Shown here one piece after another: positions 6,153-12,581 of a stretch of 26,652 nt of DNA. Where the stretch lies: contig JBNMHN010000003.1 in NCBI GenBank assembly GCA_050872805.1, forward strand, positions 1 to 26,652, in the 5' to 3' direction. The notes below the pieces were generated by a model, which saw nothing but the letters and a program-made list of their open reading frames with translations, was not told the origin of the DNA and made no database searches. The position numbers and the translations under genes are program-made. Every line of letters starts with the position of its first letter. Within the stretch, counting starts at the first letter, position 1. This stretch comes from CAKVOD01 sp050872805 (GTDB lineage Bacteria; Bacillota; Clostridia; Christensenellales; UBA1242).

Positions 6153-7127
6153 TTACACTACATCAAAAGGGTCATCATTATCACTTATTGTTGTAGTTGT
6201 TTTTTGTTCTTTTGGCTGTTCAATTTCAACATTAGATTCTTGTTTTGTAGCAATTTCATTTACTTGCTCAAATTCATTGTTGTCAACAAAATCTGGTGTT
6301 AAATCTTCGCCAATAATTGCATCATCCGCCTCAAATGCTTTTTGCATTTCGATACTCATAATACCCCACTTACTAATAAGTTGTCTTAATAGTGTTTTGT
6401 GTGCCATGCCATCAAAATCCTTATACCAAAAACTGCTAAATTTCCACATATCTTTTTCTGGCACTTGACCTTGTTCTAATTGTGCTAAACTATTAGCATC
6501 GAAGGCAGGGCTGTATTTGTCAGCATGTGCCAACATTTTCTTTTTTGACCAATAGATTGATTTTCTAAAACCGTTGGTATATTCAAACATCGCATAATAG
6601 CCAATTGTTGGTGTGTTTTCTCTAACCTCATCATCTTCAATTAACTTAACTTGCAATTCTTCATCAAGTGGATTGTAACTTACAAGTTCACCCTCTTTGA
6701 TTGAAATAACATTTATTTTTCTATAATAGCCACTCCTAATTGCCAATTGAATATAGCCTTTATATCCAAGCACAAAAGTTGCAACCATTGTTTCTGGTTC
6801 TATTAAATTGCCACCTTTATCAAACTTTGCCTTTTTCTTAAATGGGACCATATAGTATTGTCCTAATTGTGGGCTAGGTGACAATCTTAAACTTTCACCC
6901 AATAATGCAGCACTTAATATGGTTGGGTGGCTACATTCACTTAATGTTGGATTAGTGCTAACTGCACTAATAATTGATGTGATAAACCTTTGCCCATTTT
7001 CACCACCTACAATATTGTTAATTTGCTTTTTGATGGCATCTTGCCCAATAAACATACTAAATGTTTGTTTTTTAGCCTGTTGTGAAAGGCTTTTTTGATT
7101 TGTTGTTGCTAAACTACTTACTGCCAT
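6153..7127 (-). CDS. recT: RecT-family single-strand annealing protein
   Basis: 324 aa. It binds single-stranded DNA and anneals complementary strands in phage recombination. Seen: the N-terminal region with FIGQDAIKKQINNIVGG, the conserved core NPTLSECSHPTILSAALLGE, then LSPSPQLGQYYMVPFKKKAK, VLGYKGYIQLAIRSGYYR, and DMWKFSSFWYKDFDGMAHKT with LLRQLISKWG. This is the full RecT/Bet-like layout. The C-terminal 60 residues are acidic and low in complexity, ending DNDDPFDVV, which loosely recalls an SSB acidic tail. Start at 7127 with AAAGGAGGACAATAAAC upstream; it overlaps the preceding gene by 14 bp. The partner exonuclease is the YqaJ gene in the same operon, which makes a RecE/RecT-type pair. 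Confidence 0.95.
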   Translation of the reverse strand: MAVSSLATTNQKSLSQQAKKQTFSMFIGQDAIKKQINNIVGGENGQRFITSIISAVSTNPTLSECSHPTILSAALLGESLRLSPSPQLGQYYMVPFKKKAKFDKGGNLIEPETMVATFVLGYKGYIQLAIRSGYYRKINVISIKEGELVSYNPLDEELQVKLIEDDEVRENTPTIGYYAMFEYTNGFRKSIYWSKKKMLAHADKYSPAFDANSLAQLEQGQVPEKDMWKFSSFWYKDFDGMAHKTLLRQLISKWGIMSIEMQKAFEADDAIIGEDLTPDFVDNNEFEQVNEIATKQESNVEIEQPKEQKTTTTISDNDDPFDVV

Positions 7128-7413
7128 GTTTATTGTCCTCCTTTGTAAATTCCTTTTTTAGGTCTTCATTCATGTAGTTATGGAATATTTCATCTAACTC
7201 TGTTGTATATACTGCACAAGCACCTATAAAGGCTTGAAATTCATGTTTATTAAAGGATTTTTCACCTTTTGCAATAATTTTTTGTCCTTTAATTTTTAAG
7301 CGTTCCAAGGTGTGCATAAATGATAATAATTCCGGGCTTTTCACCTCTTTTTTGCTTTCCTTGGCAAGCCTTTGAGTAATTGTTCTTAATAAATCTAACA
7401 TTAAATTATCCAT
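7114..7413 (-). CDS. Small phage protein of unknown function
   Basis: 99 aa, predominantly helical, basic in the middle and acidic at the C-terminus (MNEDLKKEFTKEDNKHGSK). ATG at 7413 with TAGGAGGGTGT upstream. It overlaps recT by 14 bp and starts 8 bp after the preceding stop. No motif is recognised. Its place between DUF1351 and RecT genes suggests a recombination accessory role, but nothing in the sequence proves it. Confidence 0.65.
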   Translation of the reverse strand: MDNLMLDLLRTITQRLAKESKKEVKSPELLSFMHTLERLKIKGQKIIAKGEKSFNKHEFQAFIGACAVYTTELDEIFHNYMNEDLKKEFTKEDNKHGSK

Positions 7414-7421
7414 ACACCCTC

Positions 7422-7628
7422 CTACTTGTTCCTTGCTACATATTCTTGTGTGTTTGATGTAACAATTTCCAATTCGCTTTGTTTTCTCATGAGTTTGTCA
7501 AGTTTGTTTTCATATTTTTTGTTGATTGTATCAACTTTTAAGTCTTTCTCACGTTGTGTTTTGGCTATCAAATCAGCCACCTTTTGTTTTTGGTTTAATA
7601 ATTTGTTATAATCTTTACATGCTAACAT
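7422..7628 (-). CDS. Small coiled-coil phage protein
   Basis: 68 aa, almost entirely charged helix. Heptad-like spacing of Leu, Ile and Val runs through residues 8-55, so a coiled coil is likely. ATG at 7628 with GGAGGATTTAGAAA upstream; 13 bp after the DUF1351 stop. It is not recognised and has no catalytic motif. Confidence 0.6.
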   Translation of the reverse strand: MLACKDYNKLLNQKQKVADLIAKTQREKDLKVDTINKKYENKLDKLMRKQSELEIVTSNTQEYVARNK

Positions 7629-7641
7629 TTTCTAAATCCTC

Positions 7642-8454
7642 CTATATATTGTTAGTTGGCACCTTGCCATATTTGATTTTTTGATTATCTAAAAATTCTT
7701 TAAGTAATTTAATTTGTGTTTTTGTTGCAAAAACCCTAAAATCAACAGTTAAAACATCCTCTTGTGGTGTTTCTACTATTGGAGTTGCTTTTGCTTGTTC
7801 TTGGGCTTGTTTTTGGCTTAATTCTGCAAGCCTTTTTTCATTTTCCTCAAGCCTTGTTTTTTCGTTTAATGTAGCAGCAAGGTCAAATGTCCTTAAATAA
7901 TAATCTTTAAGGTGTGTTTCTTGCTTAAAATTAAGCGATGTGATAACTGCTAAATCTTGATTAACCTTGGCTACAAAGTTGGTTATATCTTCTTTAACTT
8001 TCTTCATTGAATATGTAGCGTTTAGCCATTGCTCACTAAATACATTATCAATGTTAATTAGGCTAGCCAAATCACCAATGGCTTGTCCCCAAAACTCAAT
8101 GATTTCATTTCTTTTGGCTTGTTTTTTTTGTTCTTCAAAACCTTTAACTTGTAAATCAATTGTTTTGGCTGTTTCATCAATTAAGGCTGTTATTTCCTTA
8201 ACTTGTTGTTCAAACTTATCATAAGGTTGGTTGTAATATTTTTTTATTCTTTTTCTTTCATTATCAACCGCATCTTTTAGTTTGTTAAGATTTGCCCTAT
8301 CTGCCTTGGCATTGGGTATATCTTCCTCTGTGTAAATGTTGTTTTTGTATTTTTCCAATTGTGGTTTTAATTGGCTAATTATTTCTTCATTATTAAAACC
8401 GATAAGTTTTGGTGTTAAATCTTCAATTGGAGTTGTAAGTATTAGTTCCATCAT
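7642..8454 (-). CDS. DUF1351 family phage protein
   Basis: 270 aa (or 269 from the second of two adjacent ATGs), with GGAGGAAAATTAGCAA upstream. Pattern of DUF1351: an early segment EEDIPNAKADRANLNKLKDA, then ERKRIKKYYNQPYDKFEQQV, a long coiled coil (about 60-125 and 195-225), and a C-terminal globular piece DFRVFATKTQIKLLKEFLDN. The family occurs in Firmicute phages and prophages directly next to RecT or RecE genes, as here. Its biochemical role is unknown; an accessory role in recombination is a common guess from context. Confidence 0.85.
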   Translation of the reverse strand: MMELILTTPIEDLTPKLIGFNNEEIISQLKPQLEKYKNNIYTEEDIPNAKADRANLNKLKDAVDNERKRIKKYYNQPYDKFEQQVKEITALIDETAKTIDLQVKGFEEQKKQAKRNEIIEFWGQAIGDLASLINIDNVFSEQWLNATYSMKKVKEDITNFVAKVNQDLAVITSLNFKQETHLKDYYLRTFDLAATLNEKTRLEENEKRLAELSQKQAQEQAKATPIVETPQEDVLTVDFRVFATKTQIKLLKEFLDNQKIKYGKVPTNNI

Positions 8455-8490
8455 TTGCTAATTTTCCTCCTTAATGCAAATTTTTAATTA

Positions 8491-8508
8491 CAAATGCTTT
8501 CGCATTTG
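8491..8508 (-). other. Perfect 7-bp hairpin with GAAA loop just downstream of the DUF6273 gene
   Basis: On the minus strand CAAATGC-GAAA-GCATTTG begins 10 bases after the stop codon and has no U tract, so it is not an intrinsic terminator. In DGRs, a short hairpin with a GRNA-type loop just past the variable repeat is a known element needed for target recognition. The match in position and loop is the reason for listing it. Confidence 0.65.
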
Positions 8509-8518
8509 AGATTTGAGA

Positions 8519-9160
8519 TTATAAACAGAAAGCAAGGCGCACACAGTACGTGTAGCTCGCACTGTTGTCGCTGACATACCCATAGATGTTGACACAGCAG
8601 AAATAAGTGTCGTAGCCCGAGTAAGGGGAACGCAACCAATACCACTTTCCACACCTAACTTTTTCTGGGTCTTTCTTAAACAATTCATATTGCTTGCCCT
8701 CACCTTTCAATGAGTAGTCAATAGTTCCATTTGCCTCGATTTCACTTAATAGAAACAGGTTGTTAAGTGTTGTTTTTATCTTCTGTTTATCACCACCAAT
8801 GCTTGTTTTCTTTTTTACTAAAACAATCGCATCCTGTAATTCTTTCGGTAAAAGTCTAAAAAATCTAGGCATAAGAACATTGTTCATATAACTATCATTC
8901 CAACCACCAATATTTGACCATTCATTATTCATTTGAAATTCGCCATCAATTGGAAAATCAAAGACCAAGGTTACATTTGATTTTGTTCCATCTTCTTTAA
9001 CATCATGATTAAAGCCACAAATGGAAACATTTACTTTTTCCCCGGTGTATAGTTCTATGGTTCTATTCCCACCTAGACCTAATTTTTCTTTTGCTTGCCC
9101 ATTTTTACAAATTTTTATAAACTCTTGTAAAGGCATATTGTTAAAGTTTTTATATTCCAT
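8519..9160 (-). CDS. DUF6273-type protein with hypervariable-looking C-terminus (candidate DGR target)
   Basis: 213 aa, soluble, with no signal peptide. The N-terminal part (1-35) is a short helical region. Residues 36-165 form a beta-rich domain (GFNHDVKEDGTKSNVTLVFD, then IGGWNDSYMNN, VLMPRFFRLLPKELQDAI, YWLRSP at about 174-179). The last 35 residues carry many Tyr, Ser, Cys, Asn and Asp. The WLRSP...VR.AF frame is the conserved scaffold of DUF6273, a C-type-lectin-like fold, and the residues between vary strongly in the family as I know it. ATG at 9160 with TTTAGGAGGAAAT upstream. It sits between DUF1351 and YqaJ genes, 8 bp from YqaJ. Function is unknown; a ligand-binding role with diversified specificity is inference. 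Confidence 0.75.
   Translation of the reverse strand: MEYKNFNNMPLQEFIKICKNGQAKEKLGLGGNRTIELYTGEKVNVSICGFNHDVKEDGTKSNVTLVFDFPIDGEFQMNNEWSNIGGWNDSYMNNVLMPRFFRLLPKELQDAIVLVKKKTSIGGDKQKIKTTLNNLFLLSEIEANGTIDYSLKGEGKQYELFKKDPEKVRCGKWYWLRSPYSGYDTYFCCVNIYGYVSDNSASYTYCVRLAFCL
8537..8623 (-). other. Candidate DGR variable repeat (NNY-codon stretch)
   Basis: In the 29 codons from the Tyr after WLRSP to the Arg before LAFCL, 24 end in C or T, and the varied ones (TAC, GGC, GAC, ACT, TAT, TGT, AGC, AGT) all fit AAY codons mutated at A. The stretch is clearly richer in C and G than the rest of the AT-rich gene. It is followed by the GAAA-loop hairpin. No template copy was seen in the window. Confidence 0.5.
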
Positions 9161-9168
9161 ATTTCCTC

Positions 9169-9828
9169 CTAAATATTTGGTAGCAACCTATTTGGTCGCA
9201 CCCCTTTTTGAACATACTTGTCCCAAAAGGCAATTTCTTGGTTTGTTAGCCATTCAATATCCTCTTGGCATTGTTCTCTTGTGAAATAGTAATGTTTTGT
9301 TTTAAGCACAATTTTGCCATCACCAAAATCACTTTTTATTTGTGCTTTCACCCACACAAATTGCAATTCTTTATCGGTAATAAAATATTGCAACACTTGG
9401 CAATAGTAGTTTGTAGGTATTTGGTCGTTCCATTTTTCCTTTTGCATGCTATTTAATAATTCTGTGGTTTTAATTTCCAAAGCCCCTTTAATTCCTGTTG
9501 CTTTATCAACCAAATCACAATCTCTTGTGCAAAATAGGAAATTGTAGTCATCATTATAATTAACCCTAAAATTATCATTGTAACTAACTTGGTATTGTGG
9601 ATAATCCAATGCAAATAGTTTTACAAGTAATGGTTCAGCATCATGCCCATATTTAACATAATCTCGATTGCTTATATCTTCTGGTTGTTTTATGCCGGTT
9701 TTTTCTTCCCATAAATCAACATTTGATTTGTAGGGATTGTAACCCACCACAGCACTTGCATCACTGCCACCAATTCCCTTGAGCCTACCATTAAGCCACT
9801 TTTCGTGATTCTCATATATCACTTGCAT
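9169..9828 (-). CDS. YqaJ-family phage recombinase exonuclease
   Basis: 219 aa with the PD-(D/E)xK nuclease layout of YqaJ/lambda-Exo proteins. Seen: WLNGRLKGIGGSDASAVVGY at the N-terminus, YGHDAEPLLVKLF, a metal-binding region TRDCDLVDKATG, the ALEIKTT core with catalytic Glu and Lys, and YYCQVLQYF near residue 140. It would resect double-stranded ends so that RecT can load on the single strand. Start at 9828. The nearest strong ribosome site (AAAAGGAGG) lies 17 bases upstream, unusually far, and I see no better in-frame start. It is the first large gene of the operon after the ribbon-helix-helix gene. Confidence 0.93.
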   Translation of the reverse strand: MQVIYENHEKWLNGRLKGIGGSDASAVVGYNPYKSNVDLWEEKTGIKQPEDISNRDYVKYGHDAEPLLVKLFALDYPQYQVSYNDNFRVNYNDDYNFLFCTRDCDLVDKATGIKGALEIKTTELLNSMQKEKWNDQIPTNYYCQVLQYFITDKELQFVWVKAQIKSDFGDGKIVLKTKHYYFTREQCQEDIEWLTNQEIAFWDKYVQKGVRPNRLLPNI

Positions 9829-9910
9829 AATGTGTTTGCTACAAGCCTCCTTTTCTTGGTATTTCCTTGCATATTTCTTTGTTTTTGTGCTATACTAATG
9901 GTGCAAGGTG

Positions 9911-9997
9911 TTACATTAAGTAAGCACATTTCACTTGCGAGTCATTGCTTGGTTTCGGTTGAGGCAATGGCTCTATTTTTTTAATTACATAACACAC
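9911..9997 (-). CDS. Doubtful 28-aa ORF between RHH and YqaJ genes
   Basis: A GTG-started frame reading MCYVIKKIEPLPQPKPSNDS and eight further residues, directly downstream of AAGGAG, which it nearly abuts. The Pro/Lys-rich composition resembles real small phage proteins, but the ribosome site spacing is poor and an ATG in another frame is followed at once by a stop. Apart from this I see no gene in 9829-10017. Confidence 0.25.
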   Translation of the reverse strand: MCYVIKKIEPLPQPKPSNDSQVKCAYLM

Positions 9998-10017
9998 CTC
10001 CTTACATATTTTCATTG

Positions 10018-10188
10018 CTATTTGCCCTCGCTTTCAAAGTATTTAAGCAAAGCAATTTTAACGATTGCACTAGCGGTAAGGCTTTTTTCTTTTGCAACAT
10101 CTTTAAGTCGCTTGTGCAAAGGCTCTGTTAATTGAACACCTACACAAATACGCTTAATTTTATTGCTTGGTTGTTTATCGTCTTTCAT
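10018..10188 (-). CDS. Small ribbon-helix-helix (Arc/MetJ-type) DNA-binding protein
   Basis: 56 aa. Pattern: a basic N-terminal arm KDDKQPSNK, a beta strand KRICVGVQL, then helix A (EPLHKRLKDVAKEKSL), a turn TA, and helix B (SAIVKIALLKYFE). This is the ribbon-helix-helix fold, which binds DNA as a dimer. ATG at 10188 with AAAAGGAGGAATT upstream; an alternate start 11 codons earlier would lack a site. It is the first gene of the phage early operon and lies directly below two palindromes (10212-10238 and 10262-10291) that are natural candidates for its operator. Autoregulation is inference. Confidence 0.75.
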   Translation of the reverse strand: MKDDKQPSNKIKRICVGVQLTEPLHKRLKDVAKEKSLTASAIVKIALLKYFESEGK

Positions 10189-10211
10189 AATTCCTCCTTT
10201 TACAATAAAAA

Positions 10212-10238
10212 ATAGGCTCACCTAATTGGTGAACCTAT
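10212..10238 (-). promoter_or_regulatory. Palindrome A: terminator-like hairpin or operator
   Basis: Arms ATAGGCTCACC and GGTGAACCTAT (11 bp with one wobble) around a 5-base loop. On the minus strand the stem is followed by a T run, as in an intrinsic terminator, and it ends only about 24 bases before the RHH start codon. It could end transcripts from the FtsK-like gene, attenuate the phage operon, or be an operator sharing half-site AACCTAT with palindrome B. Confidence 0.7.
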
Positions 10239-10261
10239 AAGCAAATAATTGGGAAATAAAA

Positions 10262-10291
10262 AATAGGTTCAACTCAATTATTAAACCTATT
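10262..10291 (-). promoter_or_regulatory. Palindrome B overlapping a -10 box
   Basis: Arms AATAGGTT and AACCTATT separated by 14 bases. It shares its half-site with palindrome A, whose centre is about 51 bp away (close to five helical turns). On the minus strand it is followed by six T. Its upstream arm overlaps the TATAAT at 10289-10294, so a protein bound here would block that promoter. Confidence 0.6.
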
Positions 10292-10294
10292 ATA
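10289..10294 (-). promoter_or_regulatory. Possible -10 box of the phage early operon
   Basis: TATAAT on the minus strand about 100 bases upstream of the RHH gene. No good -35 at 17 bp is visible, so the promoter may need an activator or may be spurious. Confidence 0.4.
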
Positions 10295-10374
10295 AGACAT
10301 CACAAATGGAAAAAAGACACAATTTTTAAAAGTATTTTTTTTGATTTTTACACTATGATTTTCATATGCTTAAT

Positions 10375-11199
10375 CTATTTTTCTAAATCACTTAATTTAA
10401 TGGTATAAGGTTTTTGCCCATACCATCTACCTTGATCAAAAAGATTCCCTTTAATACATAAAAATCTTTCGTCTTTCATTGTCTTAAGCAATGATATGTC
10501 TCCTAACCCAAAATAGTTTATATCTCGCCAATCACTTTCTTCCACATCATTTAATTTATCAACAAGCATCACTCTTGATGCCGCAAATTCACTTAAAAAT
10601 TCAATATTATTATCAATAATTGAACCTAAACAACATACAATGTTATTGTAACAACGTTCTAGATAGAGACTTCTTAATAATTGTATTGTTCTAGCGCTTT
10701 TTAACTTTGAAATATCTTCCACCAATATAAATAAATATGTCCTTTTCTCGCCGTTTAAATTGTAAATATCGAACGTTCTACTCCTATATATATTTATAAA
10801 CTCCTCTTCTATATCTATAATTTGGTCAGGAGGTGTAGTTCGAGGCATTCTAGAAATTAGTTCACCTGAGCCTTGTAAACGTTCTACAATATAGTCAAAT
10901 ACTTTTTCATCCGCTTCTGTATAAAATGTTTTTCCAAATAACATCTCCTTAGGTATGTCAAGTTTATCAAAATATTCTTTGTTATTCGCAAATAATAGCA
11001 CTTTTACATCGCCAACATTTTTTAATTTAAATAGATTCCTTTTAATTCCATTCGGTAGCTGCTCAGGAGTCTTTAATGCCTTTAGGATTATTTCAAATAC
11101 ATTATCTATTTTAGATATGTCTTTACTCCAAATATTTATGCGCTTTATTTCTTCTCTTTCTCTTCTATTATATTCTTTTCTATCAAATGTTCTTCTCAT
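10375..11199 (-). CDS. FtsK-motor-like protein lacking a P-loop (remote, degenerate)
   Basis: 274 aa. By eye it follows the second half of an FtsK/SpoIIIE motor. VKVLLFANNKEYFDKLDIP stands where FtsK has its strand with DPK and GIPHLL. FDYIVERLQGSGELI aligns with the helix before ERRY. YLFILVEDISKLK replaces the Walker B VVLVDEFADL. YNNIVCCLGSI replaces HLVLATQRP, and ASRVMLVDKLNDVEESDWRD replaces the SRIAF...DSRTIL segment, followed by a LLKTMKDERFLCIKG strand. There is no Walker A in the first 60 residues, which are strongly basic and charged, so ATP hydrolysis is unlikely. ATG at 11199 with AAAGGAGATTCTTAA upstream; 36 bp after the FtsZ-like gene. Read as a non-catalytic FtsK relative, perhaps a decoy or scaffold; an unrelated P-loop remnant is possible. 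Confidence 0.5.
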   Translation of the reverse strand: MRRTFDRKEYNRREREEIKRINIWSKDISKIDNVFEIILKALKTPEQLPNGIKRNLFKLKNVGDVKVLLFANNKEYFDKLDIPKEMLFGKTFYTEADEKVFDYIVERLQGSGELISRMPRTTPPDQIIDIEEEFINIYRSRTFDIYNLNGEKRTYLFILVEDISKLKSARTIQLLRSLYLERCYNNIVCCLGSIIDNNIEFLSEFAASRVMLVDKLNDVEESDWRDINYFGLGDISLLKTMKDERFLCIKGNLFDQGRWYGQKPYTIKLSDLEK

Positions 11200-11235
11200 T
11201 TAAGAATCTCCTTTCGCATTTTTTGATATTCATTC

Positions 11236-12339
11236 CTAATTTTGGGGATTAATTATAAACATTTCCATAAGATATTTGCGTATCGCTTCTTTATCTACAA
11301 CATCCCTAGCATTATTATTCTTTATTATATACCCTTTATCATCCCAGTCATCCAATATTCGCGCCGCTTTTACATAGCCTATACTTAAATGTCTTTGAAT
11401 AATTGAAGTTGTCACGGCATTTTGTTTGCATAAATTTTCAATTTGCTCTTCAGTAACTCTATATTTATTTTGACTAGACGGCATATCGCCACTATTTTGA
11501 TATTTTTCATAAGCAGTTTGCAACTTTTCGTCTAACATTTGTATTTCCAAATTCATTTCCCCGTCCGATTGAAAAATAACCGCAATTTTGCAAATATCAG
11601 TATATTTTTCACTCGTGTTAACGGCAAAAACTATATTGACGCCGTTTGAAAGTTTTGACTTGATTTGGTCGACGCACGTATAAATATCAGCAAGAGAAAC
11701 ATTATACCCACAAGAAATTATTAACATAATTTGACTAACTTCCAAATGATTTTGCACGCGCTCGGCAAATGTCCCGACACATTCTTTTACCAAATCTACG
11801 CCTTTCTTTTTTGTAACTACAAATCCATCCATAATATTGAATCCATTTAATTCACTAGGTGAAATATTTATAAGCGCAGGCTCATACAAAACGCACGACA
11901 ATTCGTTGCAAATTGCAATTATTTCGTCAATCGGTTTGTTATTTACATCTGCTTTAAATGTACAAATTCCAGCGGTTTGCGCCACTTCTAAGATATAATT
12001 AATTTCAGTTTCATACAAATCGGTTTGATTGCTGTAGATAACACACAAAACATCTGCATCGCCCAAAATTTTGTTTTCATATTCTGAAAAATCAGCATTT
12101 CCTTTTTTTTCATAATACTTAACGCATTTTAATAATTTTTCTCTAATTTTTTGATTCGTTAAATTAACCGCTACAACGCTTGTCCTATTATCTACAACAT
12201 CGCAATCATCAATATTTCCTTTCTCAAACTTAACCAAAGAAATTATTGCGTCACGACCACCCCTTTTAGCCGCCTCTATAACTTCTGCATAGTTCATAAA
12301 TGGCATTTGTTTGCCAGTTTGTTCATTCATTTTATCCAT
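11236..12339 (-). CDS. FtsZ-like degenerate tubulin fold fused to an FtsK-gamma-like winged helix
   Basis: 367 aa. Residues 55-65 (VVAVNLTNQKI) resemble the FtsZ strand AVNTDAQAL. Residues 93-130 (DADVLCVIYSNQTDLYETEI, then EVAQTAGICTF) match the segment that normally carries the GGGTGTG loop, here lost. LINISPSEL at 156 stands where the T7 loop NVDFAD has its catalytic aspartates, also lost. Residues 203-256 (MLIISCGYNVSLADIYTCVD, then NIVFAVNTSEKYTDICKIAVIF) match the FtsZ C-terminal domain well. After a linker, residues 294-350 (VTEEQIENLC, VTTSIIQRHLSIGYVKAARI, LDDWDDKGYI) match the DNA-binding gamma domain of FtsK. Start at 12339 with AAGGAGATTTTTT upstream. It is first gene of an operon with the FtsK-like gene. 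Function is unknown; DNA binding is likely and GTPase activity unlikely. Confidence 0.6.
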   Translation of the reverse strand: MDKMNEQTGKQMPFMNYAEVIEAAKRGGRDAIISLVKFEKGNIDDCDVVDNRTSVVAVNLTNQKIREKLLKCVKYYEKKGNADFSEYENKILGDADVLCVIYSNQTDLYETEINYILEVAQTAGICTFKADVNNKPIDEIIAICNELSCVLYEPALINISPSELNGFNIMDGFVVTKKKGVDLVKECVGTFAERVQNHLEVSQIMLIISCGYNVSLADIYTCVDQIKSKLSNGVNIVFAVNTSEKYTDICKIAVIFQSDGEMNLEIQMLDEKLQTAYEKYQNSGDMPSSQNKYRVTEEQIENLCKQNAVTTSIIQRHLSIGYVKAARILDDWDDKGYIIKNNNARDVVDKEAIRKYLMEMFIINPQN

Positions 12340-12381
12340 AAAAAATCTCCTTGCTCATTTCAATAGAAAACATTCAGTCTT

Positions 12382-12399
12382 TCCGTATAATCCGTATAA
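12382..12399. repeat. Tandem 9-bp direct repeat in the leader of the FtsZ-like operon
   Basis: CCGTATAAT-CCGTATAAC on the plus strand, between the predicted -10 (12404-12409) and the start codon at 12339. It could be an operator for a regulator of this operon; the partner is unknown. Confidence 0.4.
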
Positions 12400-12403
12400 C
12401 TAA

Positions 12404-12431
12404 ATCATATTTATTGTACCATATTTGACAA
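12404..12431 (-). promoter_or_regulatory. Predicted promoter of the FtsZ-like/FtsK-like operon
   Basis: On the minus strand TTGTCA (12426-12431) and TATGAT (12404-12409) with a 16-bp spacer, about 65 bp upstream of the start codon. It is divergent from the promoter at 12520-12549. Confidence 0.55.
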
Positions 12432-12519
12432 AAAAGCCCAAAGGTTTTGGCTTCGATTTTGTATTTTTTTATAAATTATGAAAATATTTGTAATAAAACG
12501 ATTTTTTTTGTGCAAACGT

Positions 12520-12549
12520 TTGACAATTATTTATAGTTTAGAATATACT
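12520..12549 (+). promoter_or_regulatory. Predicted promoter of the 12582 gene
   Basis: TTGACA at 12520-12525 and TATACT at 12544-12549, spacer 18 bp. A TATAAT a few bases further downstream is an alternative -10 but leaves a 23-bp spacer. It lies 33 bases before the chosen ATG. Confidence 0.65.
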
Positions 12550-12581
12550 ATAATCATCAAATGAAAAGAGAGGAACATATT

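Noticed and set aside
8461..8520. Intrinsic terminator after the DUF6273 gene
   Set aside because: The hairpin at 8491-8508 has no following T run, and the next gene starts within 65 bases with a strong ribosome site, so termination is unlikely.
8488..8703. 71-aa minus-strand reading frame inside the DUF6273 gene
   Set aside because: It lies in another frame of the variable tail, has no ribosome site, and the DUF6273 frame has clear family motifs.
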